The translations under genes and the position numbers were made by a program. DNA of 64,000 nucleotides from Meiothermus cerbereus DSM 11376 (lineage in GTDB: Bacteria; Deinococcota; Deinococci; Deinococcales; Thermaceae), in contig NZ_JHVI01000017.1 in NCBI RefSeq assembly GCF_000620065.1, positions 24,006 to 88,005 on the forward strand, given 5' to 3'. The notes beneath the pieces are model-generated. The model was not told the origin of the DNA and ran no database searches. It saw only the letters and a list, made by a program, of their open reading frames with translations. Position 1 is the first letter of the stretch; each line of letters starts with the position of its first letter. Positions 33,262 to 43,246 of this stretch are shown here, piece by piece.

Positions 33262-33516
33262 TCAGTTTAACCAGCGGTTTCGCTGATAGGGGCAGCGGGC
33301 CATTTCGGGGCATTTTCGCCTGCCCTGGCGCAAGGCGGCGGCTTCGGAGGGGTTGAGCACATCTTTGCAGATAGGGCACCTTTCGGGCCTGTGCAGCAGC
33401 CGCATACTGCGCGGGCCGAACCGGGCGCTAAAGCCTGCTGGCAGCACCCCCCGCAACACCCGGAAGAGAAAATAGAACACCAGGCCCAGCAGCAGCGCAG
33501 CTACAATCAAATCCAT
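33262..33516 (-). CDS. Membrane-anchored small Cys protein, hypothetical
   Basis: 84 residues with one N-terminal helix (about 4-22) and a soluble part with Cys-x2-Cys (RCPICKD) and two later Cys (KCPEMARCPYQ), likely a small zinc-binding domain on the cytoplasmic side. The start has minus-strand TACTAT 6 bases upstream (leaderless). It is convergent with glnK, sharing the terminator region. Family not recognised. Confidence 0.55.
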   Translation of the reverse strand: MDLIVAALLLGLVFYFLFRVLRGVLPAGFSARFGPRSMRLLHRPERCPICKDVLNPSEAAALRQGRRKCPEMARCPYQRNRWLN

Positions 33517-33522
33517 CGAGGT

Positions 33523-33528
33523 ATAGTA
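33523..33528 (-). promoter_or_regulatory. -10 box of a leaderless promoter for the small Cys protein
   Basis: Minus-strand TACTAT ends 6 bases before ATG at 33516. Confidence 0.4.
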
Positions 33529-33780
33529 TGACCCCTGGGAGCGATTCCCTCGAGTATCCGGTACGACAGTTGCTGTATTGCGCCGCAGGCCAGGCAGCGT
33601 ACACCTGGGTGTGGAGACGAGAAACCCAAAGGCAGGGCACAGGGGCCTGCGGGGGCTCTTGCTGCAGCACCGAGTGTTTTACTGGGGTGCGGATAGGCTG
33701 CTAGGGCAAACCGAACAATTGCAGTTTTCACCCTTGTCTTCTTGTGAAGAAAAGAGCATATTGAGCAAGTTTTTGCTGAT

Positions 33781-35985
33781 ATGTTTGCCCGTCTTGCTCA
33801 ACTGGTTACCCGCTACCCTGTTCAGGTCATTCTGGTATGGGTTGCGCTGGTGCTGCTGGCCGTACCTGCGGCCCGCCTGGCCCCGCAAGGTCTGGTGGCC
33901 AATGCCAGCGATGTGAAAAACAGCGAAGCCCAGAAGGTGATAAAGCTTCTGGCCGAGGACTTTGCTCTACCTTGGGTTGACCGCACGGTGCTGGTAAGCG
34001 AATCCAGCCTGCCCGAAAGCGATCCCCGTTTTCGCCAGGCGTACAACCAATTAATTGCCAGGATAGCGGGGCTCGAGGGTGTAGTCCGCTTGAGCCGCTA
34101 CGACGCACCCAGCCCTTTGCAGCAAAAAAGCGCCGACGGCAAAGTGACCGCAACCCTTCTGGATACCCGTCTGGAAGACGGAGAGGCCGTGATTGAGGCC
34201 CTGCGGCGCGAGGCCCGTGCAGCCCAGACCCCCGAAATTCGCTTTTATGTGACGGGGGCTACCGCCGTTACCAAAGACTTTTTGCATTTGCTGGAAGCCG
34301 ATGTCAAGCGCAGCGAACTAATGGCCCTTCCCCTGACCGGGCTGGTCTTGCTGCTGGCCTTTGGGGCCCTGGTGGCCAGCGGGCTACCCCTGATGGTGGG
34401 GGTGGTGGCCATCACCACGGGTTTGGCCTGCCTGTATTTTCTGACGCAGTTTGGCGAGGTCAGCAGTTTTGCTCTTTCGGTGATTACCATGCTGGCCCTG
34501 GGGGCGGGAATCGACTACGCCCTTTTGATGGTCAACCGCTTTCGCGAGGAGCTGGCTTCTGGCCGTTCGGCGCAGGCTGCAGCAGCCATCACCGCCCGAA
34601 CCGCCGGGCGGACGGTGGCCTCGAGCGGGCTGGTGGTGGCCATTGCCATGGGGGCCCTGCTGGTGCCCGACCTGACCTTTATTCGTTCGATGGGGGTGGG
34701 TGGGGTAATGTCCATTGCCCTGACGGTGCTGGCCTCGATTACCCTGCTTCCGGCCATCCTTTCGTTGCTGGGCGAACGGGTTAACTCACCGCGCCGCTGG
34801 TCTTTCCGGGCTACCAGCAGCGGCCAGGCCAGCCCCTTCTGGGGCCGCTGGGCCGGGAAGGTGACGCGGCACCCCTGGATGTGGTCGTTTGGGGTGGCCG
34901 GGCTGCTTTTGGCGCTGGCCTGGCCGATGACCCAGATGAAGCTGGGCTATACCGGTGCTTTTGGGCTGGGGCCTAATGTGGAGTCGCGCAAGGGCCTCGA
35001 GCTCATCCGGCAGCTCGAGCTGGGCGGGGCCTTGGATGCTTTCGAGGTGCTGCTCGACCTGGGCCAGGAGGGTTTCACCCCGGAAAACCGGGCCCGCTGG
35101 CGCGACCTCGAGGCCCGCATCTCAGCCTGGCCCGAGGTGCGGCTGGTGATCTCACCCTTTCTGGCTGGGCGGCAAGAGGCCCAGGGCGGATTTGCCGAGC
35201 TGGTGGGCCTATCCAGCCAGTACATCAGCCACAACCGCCGCTACCTGCGCCTGACTGTTATCCCCCGGGACGCTGTTCGTGCGCCCGATATCCCCGACTG
35301 GTACGCAAGGCTCAAACAGGAAGCCAGAAGCGCCGGCTTCCAGCAAGTGCTGCTGGGGGGTGCGCCGGTGGGTTCGATGGAGTTTACCCAGGCCCTGGTG
35401 GGGGCCATGCCTGCGGCCATCGGGACGGTTTTTGTGGCGACCTTTGTCCTGCTGGCGGCTGCTTTCCGCAGCCTGGTGATTCCCATCAAGTCCATCCTGA
35501 TGAACACCCTCACGGTGGGGGCGGCCTACGGCCTGATTACCCTTATCTTCCAGGAGGGCTGGGGGGCTGGGCTGGTGGGGGCCCCGACCGATGTGGGGGG
35601 CATAGATAGCTCGCTGCCCATTGTGCTTTTTGCAGTGATCTTCGGCCTCTCGATGGACTACGAAATCTTTCTGCTTTCCCGCGTGCAGGAGGCCCACCTG
35701 GCCGGCATGGACACCCCTCAGGCTGTGCGCTATGCCCTGGAGCGCACCGCGGGGGTGATTACCAGCGCGGCCCTGATCATGATTATTGCGTTCTCGGCTT
35801 TTGTTTTTGGGCAGGTGGTGGCCAACAAGACCATTGGCCTGGGCCTGGCTTTTGCGGTCTTGCTCGACGCCACCCTGGTACGTCTGGTGCTGGTGCCGGC
35901 GGTGCTGGTGCTGGCAGGGCGGTGGAACTGGTGGCTGCCCGAACCCCTGCGGCGGGTCATGCCAAAAGTGAGCCTCGAGCCCTGA
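33781..35985 (+). CDS. MMPL/RND-family membrane transporter
   Basis: 734 residues in the duplicated RND layout: helix 1, a periplasmic loop (about 40-170), helices 2-6 with GAGIDYALLMVNRFREEL, a second large loop (about 365-545), then helices 8-12 with FGLSMDYEIFLLSRVQEAHL. Both GxDYxxxxxxR-type motifs carry the Asp-Tyr pair used for proton coupling in MMPL proteins. Members export lipids, hopanoids or drugs. The substrate is unknown. No Shine-Dalgarno is obvious at 33781. It is convergent with the AlaX gene. Confidence 0.9.
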   Translation: MFARLAQLVTRYPVQVILVWVALVLLAVPAARLAPQGLVANASDVKNSEAQKVIKLLAEDFALPWVDRTVLVSESSLPESDPRFRQAYNQLIARIAGLEGVVRLSRYDAPSPLQQKSADGKVTATLLDTRLEDGEAVIEALRREARAAQTPEIRFYVTGATAVTKDFLHLLEADVKRSELMALPLTGLVLLLAFGALVASGLPLMVGVVAITTGLACLYFLTQFGEVSSFALSVITMLALGAGIDYALLMVNRFREELASGRSAQAAAAITARTAGRTVASSGLVVAIAMGALLVPDLTFIRSMGVGGVMSIALTVLASITLLPAILSLLGERVNSPRRWSFRATSSGQASPFWGRWAGKVTRHPWMWSFGVAGLLLALAWPMTQMKLGYTGAFGLGPNVESRKGLELIRQLELGGALDAFEVLLDLGQEGFTPENRARWRDLEARISAWPEVRLVISPFLAGRQEAQGGFAELVGLSSQYISHNRRYLRLTVIPRDAVRAPDIPDWYARLKQEARSAGFQQVLLGGAPVGSMEFTQALVGAMPAAIGTVFVATFVLLAAAFRSLVIPIKSILMNTLTVGAAYGLITLIFQEGWGAGLVGAPTDVGGIDSSLPIVLFAVIFGLSMDYEIFLLSRVQEAHLAGMDTPQAVRYALERTAGVITSAALIMIIAFSAFVFGQVVANKTIGLGLAFAVLLDATLVRLVLVPAVLVLAGRWNWWLPEPLRRVMPKVSLEP

Positions 35986-36002
35986 AGAGGGGTGCTCTGG
36001 CT

Positions 36003-37166
36003 TCACTGCGCGATGGCTTTGAAGGCCTCGAGGGCTTTGGGCAGTGCGGCCAGGGGCAGCACCCCCAGCTTGACCAGAGCCCCCCCGCCCCTGGCCCCCA
36101 GGGGTTTTAGGGCTTGCTCCCAGATGGCTTGCAGGTCCTCAGAGCGGGTGGGGTGTTTGAGCAGTACGTAGCGGGCTTTGTCCTCGGCCTGGGCAACCAG
36201 CAGGGCCAGTACCCCCGGCCACTCGGCCAGGCGCTTGCCCACCATCTCCAGCACCGTGTGGGGAACCTGGGCGGCCATGGTCAGGCTGGGGAACTCAGCC
36301 AGCAGCTCGCGCATGATGCGCTCGGCCAGCTCGTCTTTGAGGGCGGTGTTTTCGGCCCGTACCCTGTACCACTCCTCGCGTAGGTTGCCGATGGGCTTTT
36401 CCAGTTCAAGGGGACTCGAGCTAAACTTCTCGCCCAGGCGGGCCAGCAGGCGGTGCTCCTGGTCGAAAAGCTCGAGGGCCTCCCAGCCCGCCACAAAGTA
36501 GATGCGTGTGCCGCCTTTGTAGCGCTCGAAGCGGGTTATTTTGATGGGGCCGGCTTCGCCCGTGCGGGCCACGTGCAGGCCGCCGCAGGCCACTTTGTCC
36601 CAGCCTTCTATCTCCACCACCCGGATGGTTCCAGTCACCTTGGGAGCGCGGCGCAGGCCGTGGTCTGGAATATCTTTATCTTCGATGAAATAGGAGCGAA
36701 CCACCGTATTGGCATACACTGCCCAGTTGGCCAGGGCCTCGGCTTGCCGAACCACGGCCTCGCTGGGCTCGCCATCAAAGTCCATGGTGCAGACCGGACT
36801 GCTCATGTTGACCGCCACCACGTTCCAGCCCGCGGCCCGCAAAAAAGCCTGGCCTAGCATGTGTTCGGCAGTGTGGCGCTGCATGTGCCGGTAACGCCGG
36901 GCCCAGTCGAGCTTGCCCACCACGCTCTGCCCTTCGGAGAGGGGGCTTTCCAGGCGGTGAATGATGTTGCCGCTGGCCTTGGCTTCCTCGAGCACCTCCA
37001 GCACCGCCACCCCCCCCAGGCTGCCAGTATCGCAGGCCTGGCCGCCCGAGGTGGGGTAAAAGAGGGTGTGGTCGAGCACCGCGTAGTGCTGCCCGCCTAT
37101 GCTCCAGGCCCGCACCACCCGGGCCTCGAACTCACTGGCGTAAGGTTGTTCCCAGTAGCCGCGCAC
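36003..37166 (-). CDS. Alanyl-tRNA editing protein, AlaX-like with DHHA1 domain
   Basis: 387 residues. An N-terminal barrel is followed by the editing core with HTAEHMLGQ (His metal pair) and VACGGLHVARTGE (Cys and His), the four zinc ligands of AlaRS editing domains. A helical linker and a C-terminal DHHA1-like domain (about 290-387, ending ARGGGALVKLG) complete the AlaX-L layout. It hydrolyses Ser- or Gly-tRNA(Ala) in trans. GTG at 37166 lies 6 bases after TAAGCT, a leaderless start. It follows ftsH by 42 bases. Confidence 0.88.
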   Translation of the reverse strand: MRGYWEQPYASEFEARVVRAWSIGGQHYAVLDHTLFYPTSGGQACDTGSLGGVAVLEVLEEAKASGNIIHRLESPLSEGQSVVGKLDWARRYRHMQRHTAEHMLGQAFLRAAGWNVVAVNMSSPVCTMDFDGEPSEAVVRQAEALANWAVYANTVVRSYFIEDKDIPDHGLRRAPKVTGTIRVVEIEGWDKVACGGLHVARTGEAGPIKITRFERYKGGTRIYFVAGWEALELFDQEHRLLARLGEKFSSSPLELEKPIGNLREEWYRVRAENTALKDELAERIMRELLAEFPSLTMAAQVPHTVLEMVGKRLAEWPGVLALLVAQAEDKARYVLLKHPTRSEDLQAIWEQALKPLGARGGGALVKLGVLPLAALPKALEAFKAIAQ

Positions 37167-37172
37167 GCTGAC

Positions 37173-37178
37173 AGCTTA
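37173..37178 (-). promoter_or_regulatory. -10 box of the leaderless AlaX promoter
   Basis: Minus-strand TAAGCT ends 6 bases before GTG at 37166. Immediately upstream is a T6 run that may also end ftsH transcription. Confidence 0.45.
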
Positions 37179-37208
37179 CCCAAAAAAGCCCAGACCTTTG
37201 CCAGGGCA

Positions 37209-39089
37209 TCAGGCCCCGCCCAGGTTGGGCTTGATCTTGGGCACAACCCGCGGGGGCTCTTTTTCTTCTTTGTCTTTGGGGGGTTCGCCGGAGGCCTCGA
37301 GGCTTTCCAGCTCCTGGCCTTCCACCACCCGCACAAACTCCTCGGCATTCAGGGTCTCGCGCTCGAGCAGCACCCGCGCCACCCGCTCGAGCACCTCTCT
37401 TTTCTCGGTGAGCAGGTGCAGTATCCGGTCGTGCTGCTCTTGCAGTAGTTTTTGCACGGCCTCGTCAATGCGCCGGGCGGTGTCTTCGGAGTACTGCCGG
37501 GTGTCGTAGCCGCCCAGGTAGGTGTCCTCGCGCACCTGATAGGCCACCATGCCAAAGTCGGGGTGCATACCCCACTCGGTAATCATGCGCCGGGCCAGGT
37601 CGGTGGCCTGACGGAAGTCGTTCTCGGCACCGGTGGTTACGTCGTCGAAAATCAGCTCCTCGGCCACCCGGCCCGCCAGGGCCACGGCGATCTGGTCGGT
37701 CAGGCGCTTTTTGCTCCAGTGCAGGGTGTCCTGGCGGCTGGGCATCATAAAGCCCATGGCCCGACCCCGCGGCACAATGGTTACCTTGTGCACATTGTCG
37801 GCATGCTCGAGGAAGTGCGCGGCCAGGGCGTGTCCGGCCTCGTGGTAGGCGGTTACCTCGCGGTCTTTTTGGGTAATCACCATGCTCTTTTTGGCCGGGC
37901 CCATCACCACCCGGTCGGCGGCTTCTTCCAGGTCTTTCATGGTGATTTTCTTGCGGCCATCGCGGGCGGCCAGCAGGGCGGCCTCGTTGAGCAGGTTCTC
38001 CAGATCGGCCCCCACAAACCCAGGGGTGCGCTTGGCCAGCAGGGCCAGATCCACGTCTTCGGCCAGAGGCTTGCCCTTGGCGTGAATCTTGAGGATTTGT
38101 TCGCGGCCCCGCACATCGGGGGCGTCTATAGCCACCTGACGGTCGAAGCGGCCTGGCCGCAAGAGGGCGGGGTCGAGCACGTCGGGGCGGTTGGTGGCGG
38201 CCATAATGATGATGCTGGTATCTTTCTCGAAGCCGTCGAGCTCAACCAGGAGCTGGTTGAGGGTCTGCTCGCGCTCGTCGTTGCCGCCCCCCATTCCGCC
38301 CCCACGTCGGCGGCCCACGGCGTCAATCTCATCGATAAAGATGATGCAGGGGGCGTGGCGTTTGGCGGTCTCGAACAGGTCGCGTACCCGGGCTGCCCCC
38401 ACCCCCACGAACATCTCTACAAAGTCCGAGCCCGAAGCGGCGATAAAGGGCACTTTGGCCTCACCCGCCACCGCCCGCGCAATGTGGGTTTTGCCTGAGC
38501 CCGGCGGTCCAACCAGCAGCACCCCTTTGGGGATGCGGGCCCCCATCTCGTGAAAGCGGCCCGGGGCTTTGAGAAACTCCACGATTTCTTTGAGTTCCTC
38601 TTTGGCCTCCTCGCACCCGGCCACGTCTTTAAAGCTGGTTTTGGGTGCTTCGGTCAGCACCTTGGCCCGGCTCTTGGTGAAGCTAAAGGCGTTGTCGCCC
38701 GAAGGGCCACGGTTGCGGGAAAAGAAGATGAAAATGCCTATTAATAAACCGATGAGCAAAAGCGGAACAAGGAAGCCAAGCAAGGGATTTTCTCGTTTGG
38801 GTGCAGCAATCTCTACCTGGATTTTCTTTTCTCCCCATTCGCGAATGGTGCTGGTGTCAACCGGGCCTGGCGCAAAGGTGATGTACTGGTCGCCGTCTTC
38901 CCGGCGGGTTATGCTTAGCTGCCGTCCATCTACCGCAATTTTAGCTACCCGACCCTGGTCAATTTCGTTAAGAAAAGTGGTATAGGCCACCTGATTGGCG
39001 GGCTGCTGATTGGCGGTCAGGCTAAAGGCCCAGGCAATCACAATAGCAGCAAGTAAGATAAACCATAAGTTGAGCGGCAGGCGGTTCAT
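37209..39089 (-). CDS. ftsH: ATP-dependent zinc metalloprotease FtsH
   Basis: 626 residues from ATG at 39089. Two membrane helices (about 6-23 and 113-130) flank a periplasmic domain. The AAA+ module has Walker [10 protein letters not shown], Walker [12 protein letters not shown] and the [21 protein letters not shown]. The protease has HEAGH with the third ligand Asp in the [10 protein letters not shown] region. It degrades misfolded or tagged membrane and cytosolic proteins. The open frame extends to 39236, but that part has no FtsH homology. Divergent from dnaK with about 255 bases between. Confidence 0.96.
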   Translation of the reverse strand: MNRLPLNLWFILLAAIVIAWAFSLTANQQPANQVAYTTFLNEIDQGRVAKIAVDGRQLSITRREDGDQYITFAPGPVDTSTIREWGEKKIQVEIAAPKRENPLLGFLVPLLLIGLLIGIFIFFSRNRGPSGDNAFSFTKSRAKVLTEAPKTSFKDVAGCEEAKEELKEIVEFLKAPGRFHEMGARIPKGVLLVGPPGSGKTHIARAVAGEAKVPFIAASGSDFVEMFVGVGAARVRDLFETAKRHAPCIIFIDEIDAVGRRRGGGMGGGNDEREQTLNQLLVELDGFEKDTSIIIMAATNRPDVLDPALLRPGRFDRQVAIDAPDVRGREQILKIHAKGKPLAEDVDLALLAKRTPGFVGADLENLLNEAALLAARDGRKKITMKDLEEAADRVVMGPAKKSMVITQKDREVTAYHEAGHALAAHFLEHADNVHKVTIVPRGRAMGFMMPSRQDTLHWSKKRLTDQIAVALAGRVAEELIFDDVTTGAENDFRQATDLARRMITEWGMHPDFGMVAYQVREDTYLGGYDTRQYSEDTARRIDEAVQKLLQEQHDRILHLLTEKREVLERVARVLLERETLNAEEFVRVVEGQELESLEASGEPPKDKEEKEPPRVVPKIKPNLGGA

Positions 39090-39272
39090 TGTTTTTTTAG
39101 CGTACACTGATTCGCGGGTACAAAGGTAGTTAAAAGAACTGTGTTGTCTAAGGTATCGGATATGCCCTCGAGAATGGATCAGGGTTACTTTCGTGGCCGA
39201 GTTATGGCAACCCTGGCCTGATGGGATAGGTTCCACGGGCTGACAAACTTGATAATGGTAGACTCAACTCTA

Positions 39273-39301
39273 TTGACTATAACTCTAATAGAAGCTATCA
39301 T
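39273..39301 (+). promoter_or_regulatory. dnaK promoter
   Basis: TTGACT at 39273-39278, 17-base spacer, TATCAT at 39296-39301. No CIRCE (TTAGCACTC-N9-GAGTGCTAA) is present between ftsH and dnaK. A short inverted pair CTATT/AATAG straddles the spacer. Confidence 0.55.
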
Positions 39302-39344
39302 ATTTAGTAAGTGAGCCGTGCTTAGTGCGGCCATTGGAGGATAT

Positions 39345-41216
39345 ATGGCAAAAGCCGTAGGAATTGACTTAGGAACGACCAATAGCGTAATCGCCATCAT
39401 GGAAGGTGGTAGCCCGGTGGTGCTGGAAAACGCCGAAGGCGAGCGCACCACCCCAAGTGTGGTGGCCTACAAGGGGAACGACCAGCTGGTAGGCCGGGTG
39501 GCCCGTCGCCAGGCCGTGCTTAACCCCGAGGGCACCGTGTTCGAGATTAAGCGCTTCATTGGGCGCCGGTGGGAAGAGGTGCAGGATGAAGCCAAGCGGG
39601 TGCCCTATAAGGTGGTTAAGGGCCCCGACGGTGGGGTTCGGGTAGACATTGCAGGCAAGCTGTACACCCCCGAAGAAATATCGGCCATGATTCTGCGCAA
39701 GCTGGTAGATGACGCCTCTAAGAAGCTGGGCGAGAAGATTACCAAGGCGGTCATTACCGTACCGGCCTACTTCAACAACGCCCAGCGCGAGGCCACCGCC
39801 AACGCGGGTAAGATTGCCGGCCTCGAGGTCTTGCGCATCGTCAACGAGCCCACTGCCGCCGCACTGGCTTACGGGCTGGATAAGAAAGGCCACGAGACCG
39901 TGCTGGTCTTCGACCTGGGGGGCGGTACCTTCGATGTGACGGTGCTGGAGATTGGCGATGGTGTTTTTGAAGTCAAATCGACTGCGGGGGATACCCACCT
40001 GGGTGGCTCCGACTTTGACCACACAATCGTGAACTGGCTGGCCGAGGAGTTCAAGAAGGAGTCGGGCGGGGTGGATCTAAAGGCCGACCGGCAGGCCCTG
40101 CAGCGCCTGATTGAGGCAGCCGAGAAGGCCAAAATTGAGCTCTCGGCGGTGACCGAGACCACCATCAGCCTGCCCTTCATCGGCCTCGACCCGGTCTCCA
40201 AGACCCCTTTGCACCTCGAGCGTAAGCTCACCCGGGCCAAGTTCGAGGAGCTGATTCAGCCCCTGCTGAAGAAAATTCGCGGTCCGGTGGAGCAAGCCCT
40301 GCGCGATGCGGGCCTGAATGCCAGCCAGATTGACGAGGTGCTGCTGGTGGGTGGTTCTACCCGTGTGCCGGCGGTGCAGCAGATTGTGAAAGAGATGCTG
40401 GGCAAGGAGCCCAACCGCAGCGTCAACCCCGACGAGGTGGTGGCCCTGGGTGCTGCGGTGCAGGCCGGTGTGCTGACCGGGCAGGTGGAAGATGTGGTGC
40501 TGCTGGACGTAACCCCGCTCTCGCTGGGTGTGGAAACCAAAGGTGGAGTCTGCACGGTGCTGATTCCACGCAACACCACCGTGCCGACCCGCAAGTCGGA
40601 AATCTTCACCACCGCCGAGCACAACCAGCCCTCGGTGGAGATCCACGTGCTGCAGGGTGAGCGCCCCATGGCCGCCGACAACAAGAGCCTGGGCCGCTTC
40701 CGCCTGGACGGCATCCCGCCCATGCCTGCTGGCATGCCCCAAATTGAAGTCACCTTCGATATTGACGCCAACGGCATCTTGCACGTAACTGCTAAAGAGA
40801 AGTCCAGCGGTAAGGAAGCTTCCATCACCATCCAGAACACCACCACCCTCTCCGAGCAGGAGATCGAGCGGATGGTCAAGGAAGCCGAGGCCAACGCCGA
40901 AGCCGACCGCAAACGTAAAGAGCACGCTGAACTCAAGAACAACCTTGATACCGCGCGCATCCAGGCTGAGCGGGTGATGAGCGAGAAGGAAAGCACCCCC
41001 GAGGCCAAGAGCCGCCTCGAGGCCGCTGTGAGCAAGGCCAAGTCCCTGGTGGATACCGACGGTTCCGACGCTGAGTTGCGCCAGGCTACCGAGGAGTTGC
41101 TGGCGGCGCTGCAGGCCTACGAGCAGGCTTCGGCAGTGGGTGCAGGTAGCCAGGCCCAGGGCAGCACCCCCAAGTCCGATGACGTGATTGATGCCGACTA
41201 CAAACCGGCTGACTAA
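39345..41216 (+). CDS. dnaK: Molecular chaperone DnaK
   Basis: 623 residues from ATG at 39345, preceded by GGAGG. It has the Hsp70 signatures [10 protein letters not shown] at the N-terminus, [15 protein letters not shown] (about 190-204) and [12 protein letters not shown], then the substrate-binding domain and a Gly-poor tail ending [10 protein letters not shown]. It folds and protects proteins with DnaJ and GrpE. A hairpin with arms GAAGGTGGGG/CCCCACCTTC and repeat element copy 2 separate it from grpE, which may lower or stabilise downstream message. Confidence 0.97.
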   Translation: MAKAVGIDLGTTNSVIAIMEGGSPVVLENAEGERTTPSVVAYKGNDQLVGRVARRQAVLNPEGTVFEIKRFIGRRWEEVQDEAKRVPYKVVKGPDGGVRVDIAGKLYTPEEISAMILRKLVDDASKKLGEKITKAVITVPAYFNNAQREATANAGKIAGLEVLRIVNEPTAAALAYGLDKKGHETVLVFDLGGGTFDVTVLEIGDGVFEVKSTAGDTHLGGSDFDHTIVNWLAEEFKKESGGVDLKADRQALQRLIEAAEKAKIELSAVTETTISLPFIGLDPVSKTPLHLERKLTRAKFEELIQPLLKKIRGPVEQALRDAGLNASQIDEVLLVGGSTRVPAVQQIVKEMLGKEPNRSVNPDEVVALGAAVQAGVLTGQVEDVVLLDVTPLSLGVETKGGVCTVLIPRNTTVPTRKSEIFTTAEHNQPSVEIHVLQGERPMAADNKSLGRFRLDGIPPMPAGMPQIEVTFDIDANGILHVTAKEKSSGKEASITIQNTTTLSEQEIERMVKEAEANAEADRKRKEHAELKNNLDTARIQAERVMSEKESTPEAKSRLEAAVSKAKSLVDTDGSDAELRQATEELLAALQAYEQASAVGAGSQAQGSTPKSDDVIDADYKPAD

Positions 41217-41223
41217 GCCGCAG

Positions 41224-41275
41224 AAGGTGGGGTGGGGGGAAGGCTGGCTGAGCCGTACCCTGCGCCCCACCTTCG
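41224..41275 (+). other. Hairpin downstream of dnaK
   Basis: GAAGGTGGGG and CCCCACCTTC pair across about 30 bases just after the dnaK stop. No T-run follows, so it is more likely an RNA-stability or partial-termination element than a full terminator. Confidence 0.4.
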
Positions 41276-41282
41276 GCCCTTT

Positions 41283-41409
41283 ATACCAGATTCGGTTAGT
41301 TCGTCACCGAACGGTGACGAACTAACCCGACCGAAGGGAGTGCTCTAGGATTCAAAAAGATAGCCCCTTGATGTTTTTCGTTTGAAGAGTATCTTTTTGA
41401 ATCCGGTAT
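41283..41409 (+). repeat. 127-bp two-hairpin repeat, copy 2 (between dnaK and grpE)
   Basis: Same ends as copy 1. Hairpin 1 is GGTTAGTTCGTCACC / GGTGACGAACTAACC around GAAC. Hairpin 2 is GGATTCAAAAAGATA / TATCTTTTTGAATCC. It stops 3 bases before the AGAGGT ribosome site of grpE. Confidence 0.85.
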
Positions 41410-41425
41410 TACAGAGGTGCGATGT

Positions 41426-41980
41426 ATGGAGAACAAAGAGACTGCGGTCGAATCCCCAGAGGTACAAAACGATATACCCGAAGTGGAGCGCCTCAAGGGC
41501 GAAGTGGAGTTTTTGAAGGCGGAGCTCGAGGCCTCCAAGAACAAATTCCTGCGCCTGTACGCCGACTTTGAAAACTACAAGAAGCGCATGCTGCACGAGC
41601 TTGAAGCCGCCCAACGCAGCGGTAGGTTCGATGCCGTACGGGCACTTTTGGGAACCCTGGACGACCTCGAGCGGGCTTTGGGTTTTGCCAGCGTGAAGCC
41701 CGAAGATCTGATTCCGGGTGTCAGGAGCGTGCTGGAAAACTTTGCCCGTAACCTCAAAAGCCTCGGTGTCGAGCCGGTGCCGGGGGCGGGCGCCGAGTTT
41801 GACCCGCGCTACCACGAGGCCATCGGAGCCGTAGAGGGCGAAGAGGGCAAGGTGGTGCACGTCTACCAGCAGGGCTTCAAGTATGGCGACCTGCTGGTGC
41901 GGCCTGCGCGGGTGGTGGTTGGCAACGGTGCTAAGCCCGAGGGGGCTGAAGACCAGAAACCGGGTGCTGAAAGCAGTTAG
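41426..41980 (+). CDS. grpE: Nucleotide exchange factor GrpE
   Basis: 184 residues. A long N-terminal coiled coil contains [14 protein letters not shown], followed by the beta domain with [10 protein letters not shown] and [14 protein letters not shown]. It releases ADP from DnaK and acts as a thermosensor in some bacteria. ATG at 41426 has AGAGGT 7 bases upstream; the upstream GTG at 41417 is rejected. The last 15 residues are an acidic tail. Confidence 0.94.
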   Translation: MENKETAVESPEVQNDIPEVERLKGEVEFLKAELEASKNKFLRLYADFENYKKRMLHELEAAQRSGRFDAVRALLGTLDDLERALGFASVKPEDLIPGVRSVLENFARNLKSLGVEPVPGAGAEFDPRYHEAIGAVEGEEGKVVHVYQQGFKYGDLLVRPARVVVGNGAKPEGAEDQKPGAESS

Positions 41981-42030
41981 CCCCTGGTTTTCGGCCCTCG
42001 AGCCCGAGCTTTACTCGCAAAGGTGAGACT

Positions 42031-42927
42031 ATGGCCTACAAAGACTATTACAATATCCTTGGAGTTTCTAAAAACGCCTCCGAAGACGAGATAAAGAAGG
42101 CGTTTAAGAAGCTGGCTCGCAAGTATCACCCGGATGTGAGCAAAGAGCCGGGGGCCGAAGAGAAGTTTAAAGAGATTAACGAAGCCTACACGGTTCTGTC
42201 CGACCCGGAAAAGCGCCGCTACTACGACACCTACGGCACAGATGCCGGTAGTGCAGGCTGGCAGGGCCCCCCGCCAGGCCAGGGTGGATTTGGGGGCTTT
42301 AGCGGGAATGTAGGGGATTTCTCCGACTTCTTCCAGCAGCTCTTTGGCAACCTGGGCGGCACCGGCGTTCAGGGCGGCTTTGCTGGCTTTGGCGACCTGT
42401 TTGAGCAGGCTCCGCGCCGCGGCCGGGGTTCGCGGGTGGCCAGCGACCTCGAGGCCGAACTACCCCTGGGCCTCGAGGAGGCCTACAAGGGCGGCGAAAA
42501 AACCATTTCCATTGGTTCTGAGCGCCTGACCGTGCGCATTCCAGCGGGGGTGCGGGATGGCCAGAAGATTCGTCTGGCCGGAAAAGGGCGTGCGGGGGGC
42601 GACCTGTACCTGAACGTCAAGCTGCAATCCAGGCCCGATATGCGCCTGGAGGGCGACGACATCTACACCGTTGTGGACGTGCCGGCACCCATTGCGGTGG
42701 TAGGGGGCAAGGTGCGGGTGCAGACCCTCGACGGCCCGGTAGAAATCACCATTCCCAAGCGAACCCAAACCGGACGCAAGCTGCGCCTGACCGGCAAAGG
42801 CTGGCCGCGCAAAGACAAAAGCCGGGGGGATCAGTACGCCGAGGTTCGCGTGACCATTCCGACCCACCCCAGCCCCGAAGAAGAGCGCCTGTATGCCCAG
42901 CTGGCCGAGCTGAGCAAAGCCCACTAA
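42031..42927 (+). CDS. dnaJ: DnaJ-type chaperone without zinc fingers
   Basis: 298 residues. The J domain (1-70) has the HPD motif in [11 protein letters not shown], then a Gly/Phe region (about 75-130) and two C-terminal beta domains. The four CxxCxGxG zinc repeats of canonical DnaJ are absent, as in Thermus DnaJ. It stimulates DnaK ATPase and presents substrates. In Thermus thermophilus dnaJ is followed by dafA and clpB. Here only repeats follow, so no dafA is nearby. Confidence 0.95.
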   Translation: MAYKDYYNILGVSKNASEDEIKKAFKKLARKYHPDVSKEPGAEEKFKEINEAYTVLSDPEKRRYYDTYGTDAGSAGWQGPPPGQGGFGGFSGNVGDFSDFFQQLFGNLGGTGVQGGFAGFGDLFEQAPRRGRGSRVASDLEAELPLGLEEAYKGGEKTISIGSERLTVRIPAGVRDGQKIRLAGKGRAGGDLYLNVKLQSRPDMRLEGDDIYTVVDVPAPIAVVGGKVRVQTLDGPVEITIPKRTQTGRKLRLTGKGWPRKDKSRGDQYAEVRVTIPTHPSPEEERLYAQLAELSKAH

Positions 42928-43045
42928 TATGAACCCCACCTGAAGCTTCCTGTTTAGGGCAGGTCAAAGCCGACCGGATGCAAGGGCAGCTCCTAGCGCA
43001 GCTTCAGGTGGGGGCCCCAACAAAAAGAACAAATCAAAGACATTT
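42928..43045 (+). repeat. Structured intergenic repeat family B, copy 1
   Basis: TATGAACCCCACCTGAA and TTCAGGTGGGG at the two ends pair as an 11-bp stem. A tail AACAAATCAAAGACATTT follows. The same element at 60084-60270 has CCCCGCCTGAA/TTCAGGCGGGG, a compensatory change that preserves the pair. Confidence 0.7.
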
Positions 43046-43046
43046 A

Positions 43047-43173
43047 ATACCAGATTCGGTTAGTTCGTCACCGAATGGTGACGAACTAACCCGACCGAAG
43101 GGAGTGCTCTAGGATTCAAAAAGATAGCCTCTTAGCGCTTTTTGTTTGAAGATTATCTTTTTGAATCCGGTAT
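43047..43173 (+). repeat. 127-bp two-hairpin repeat, copy 3
   Basis: Nearly identical to copy 2 (loop GAAT instead of GAAC in hairpin 1; hairpin 2 loop differs). Lies directly behind repeat family B after dnaJ, so dnaK-grpE-dnaJ is punctuated by three structured repeats. Confidence 0.85.
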
Positions 43174-43199
43174 AATACCTCCTGGGGTCTGGCGCTAGC

Positions 43200-43246
43200 G
43201 ATATATCGCACTCTTCACAGGCCCAATGTTTATGAAGAGTGCTCTA
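43200..43246 (-). repeat. Inverted-repeat element at a gene 3' end, copy 2
   Basis: GCACTCTTCA and TGAAGAGTGC form a perfect 10-bp stem. It overlaps the last codons and the stop of the SARP regulator gene. Its ends ATATCGCACTCTTCACAGGC and TGAAGAGTGCTCTA match the element at 27353-27426 in the opposite orientation. Confidence 0.55.

Noticed and set aside
33517..33780. Possible gene between the small Cys protein and the MMPL transporter
   Set aside because: The open frames here lack plausible starts, motifs and typical codon use; the region is treated as non-coding.
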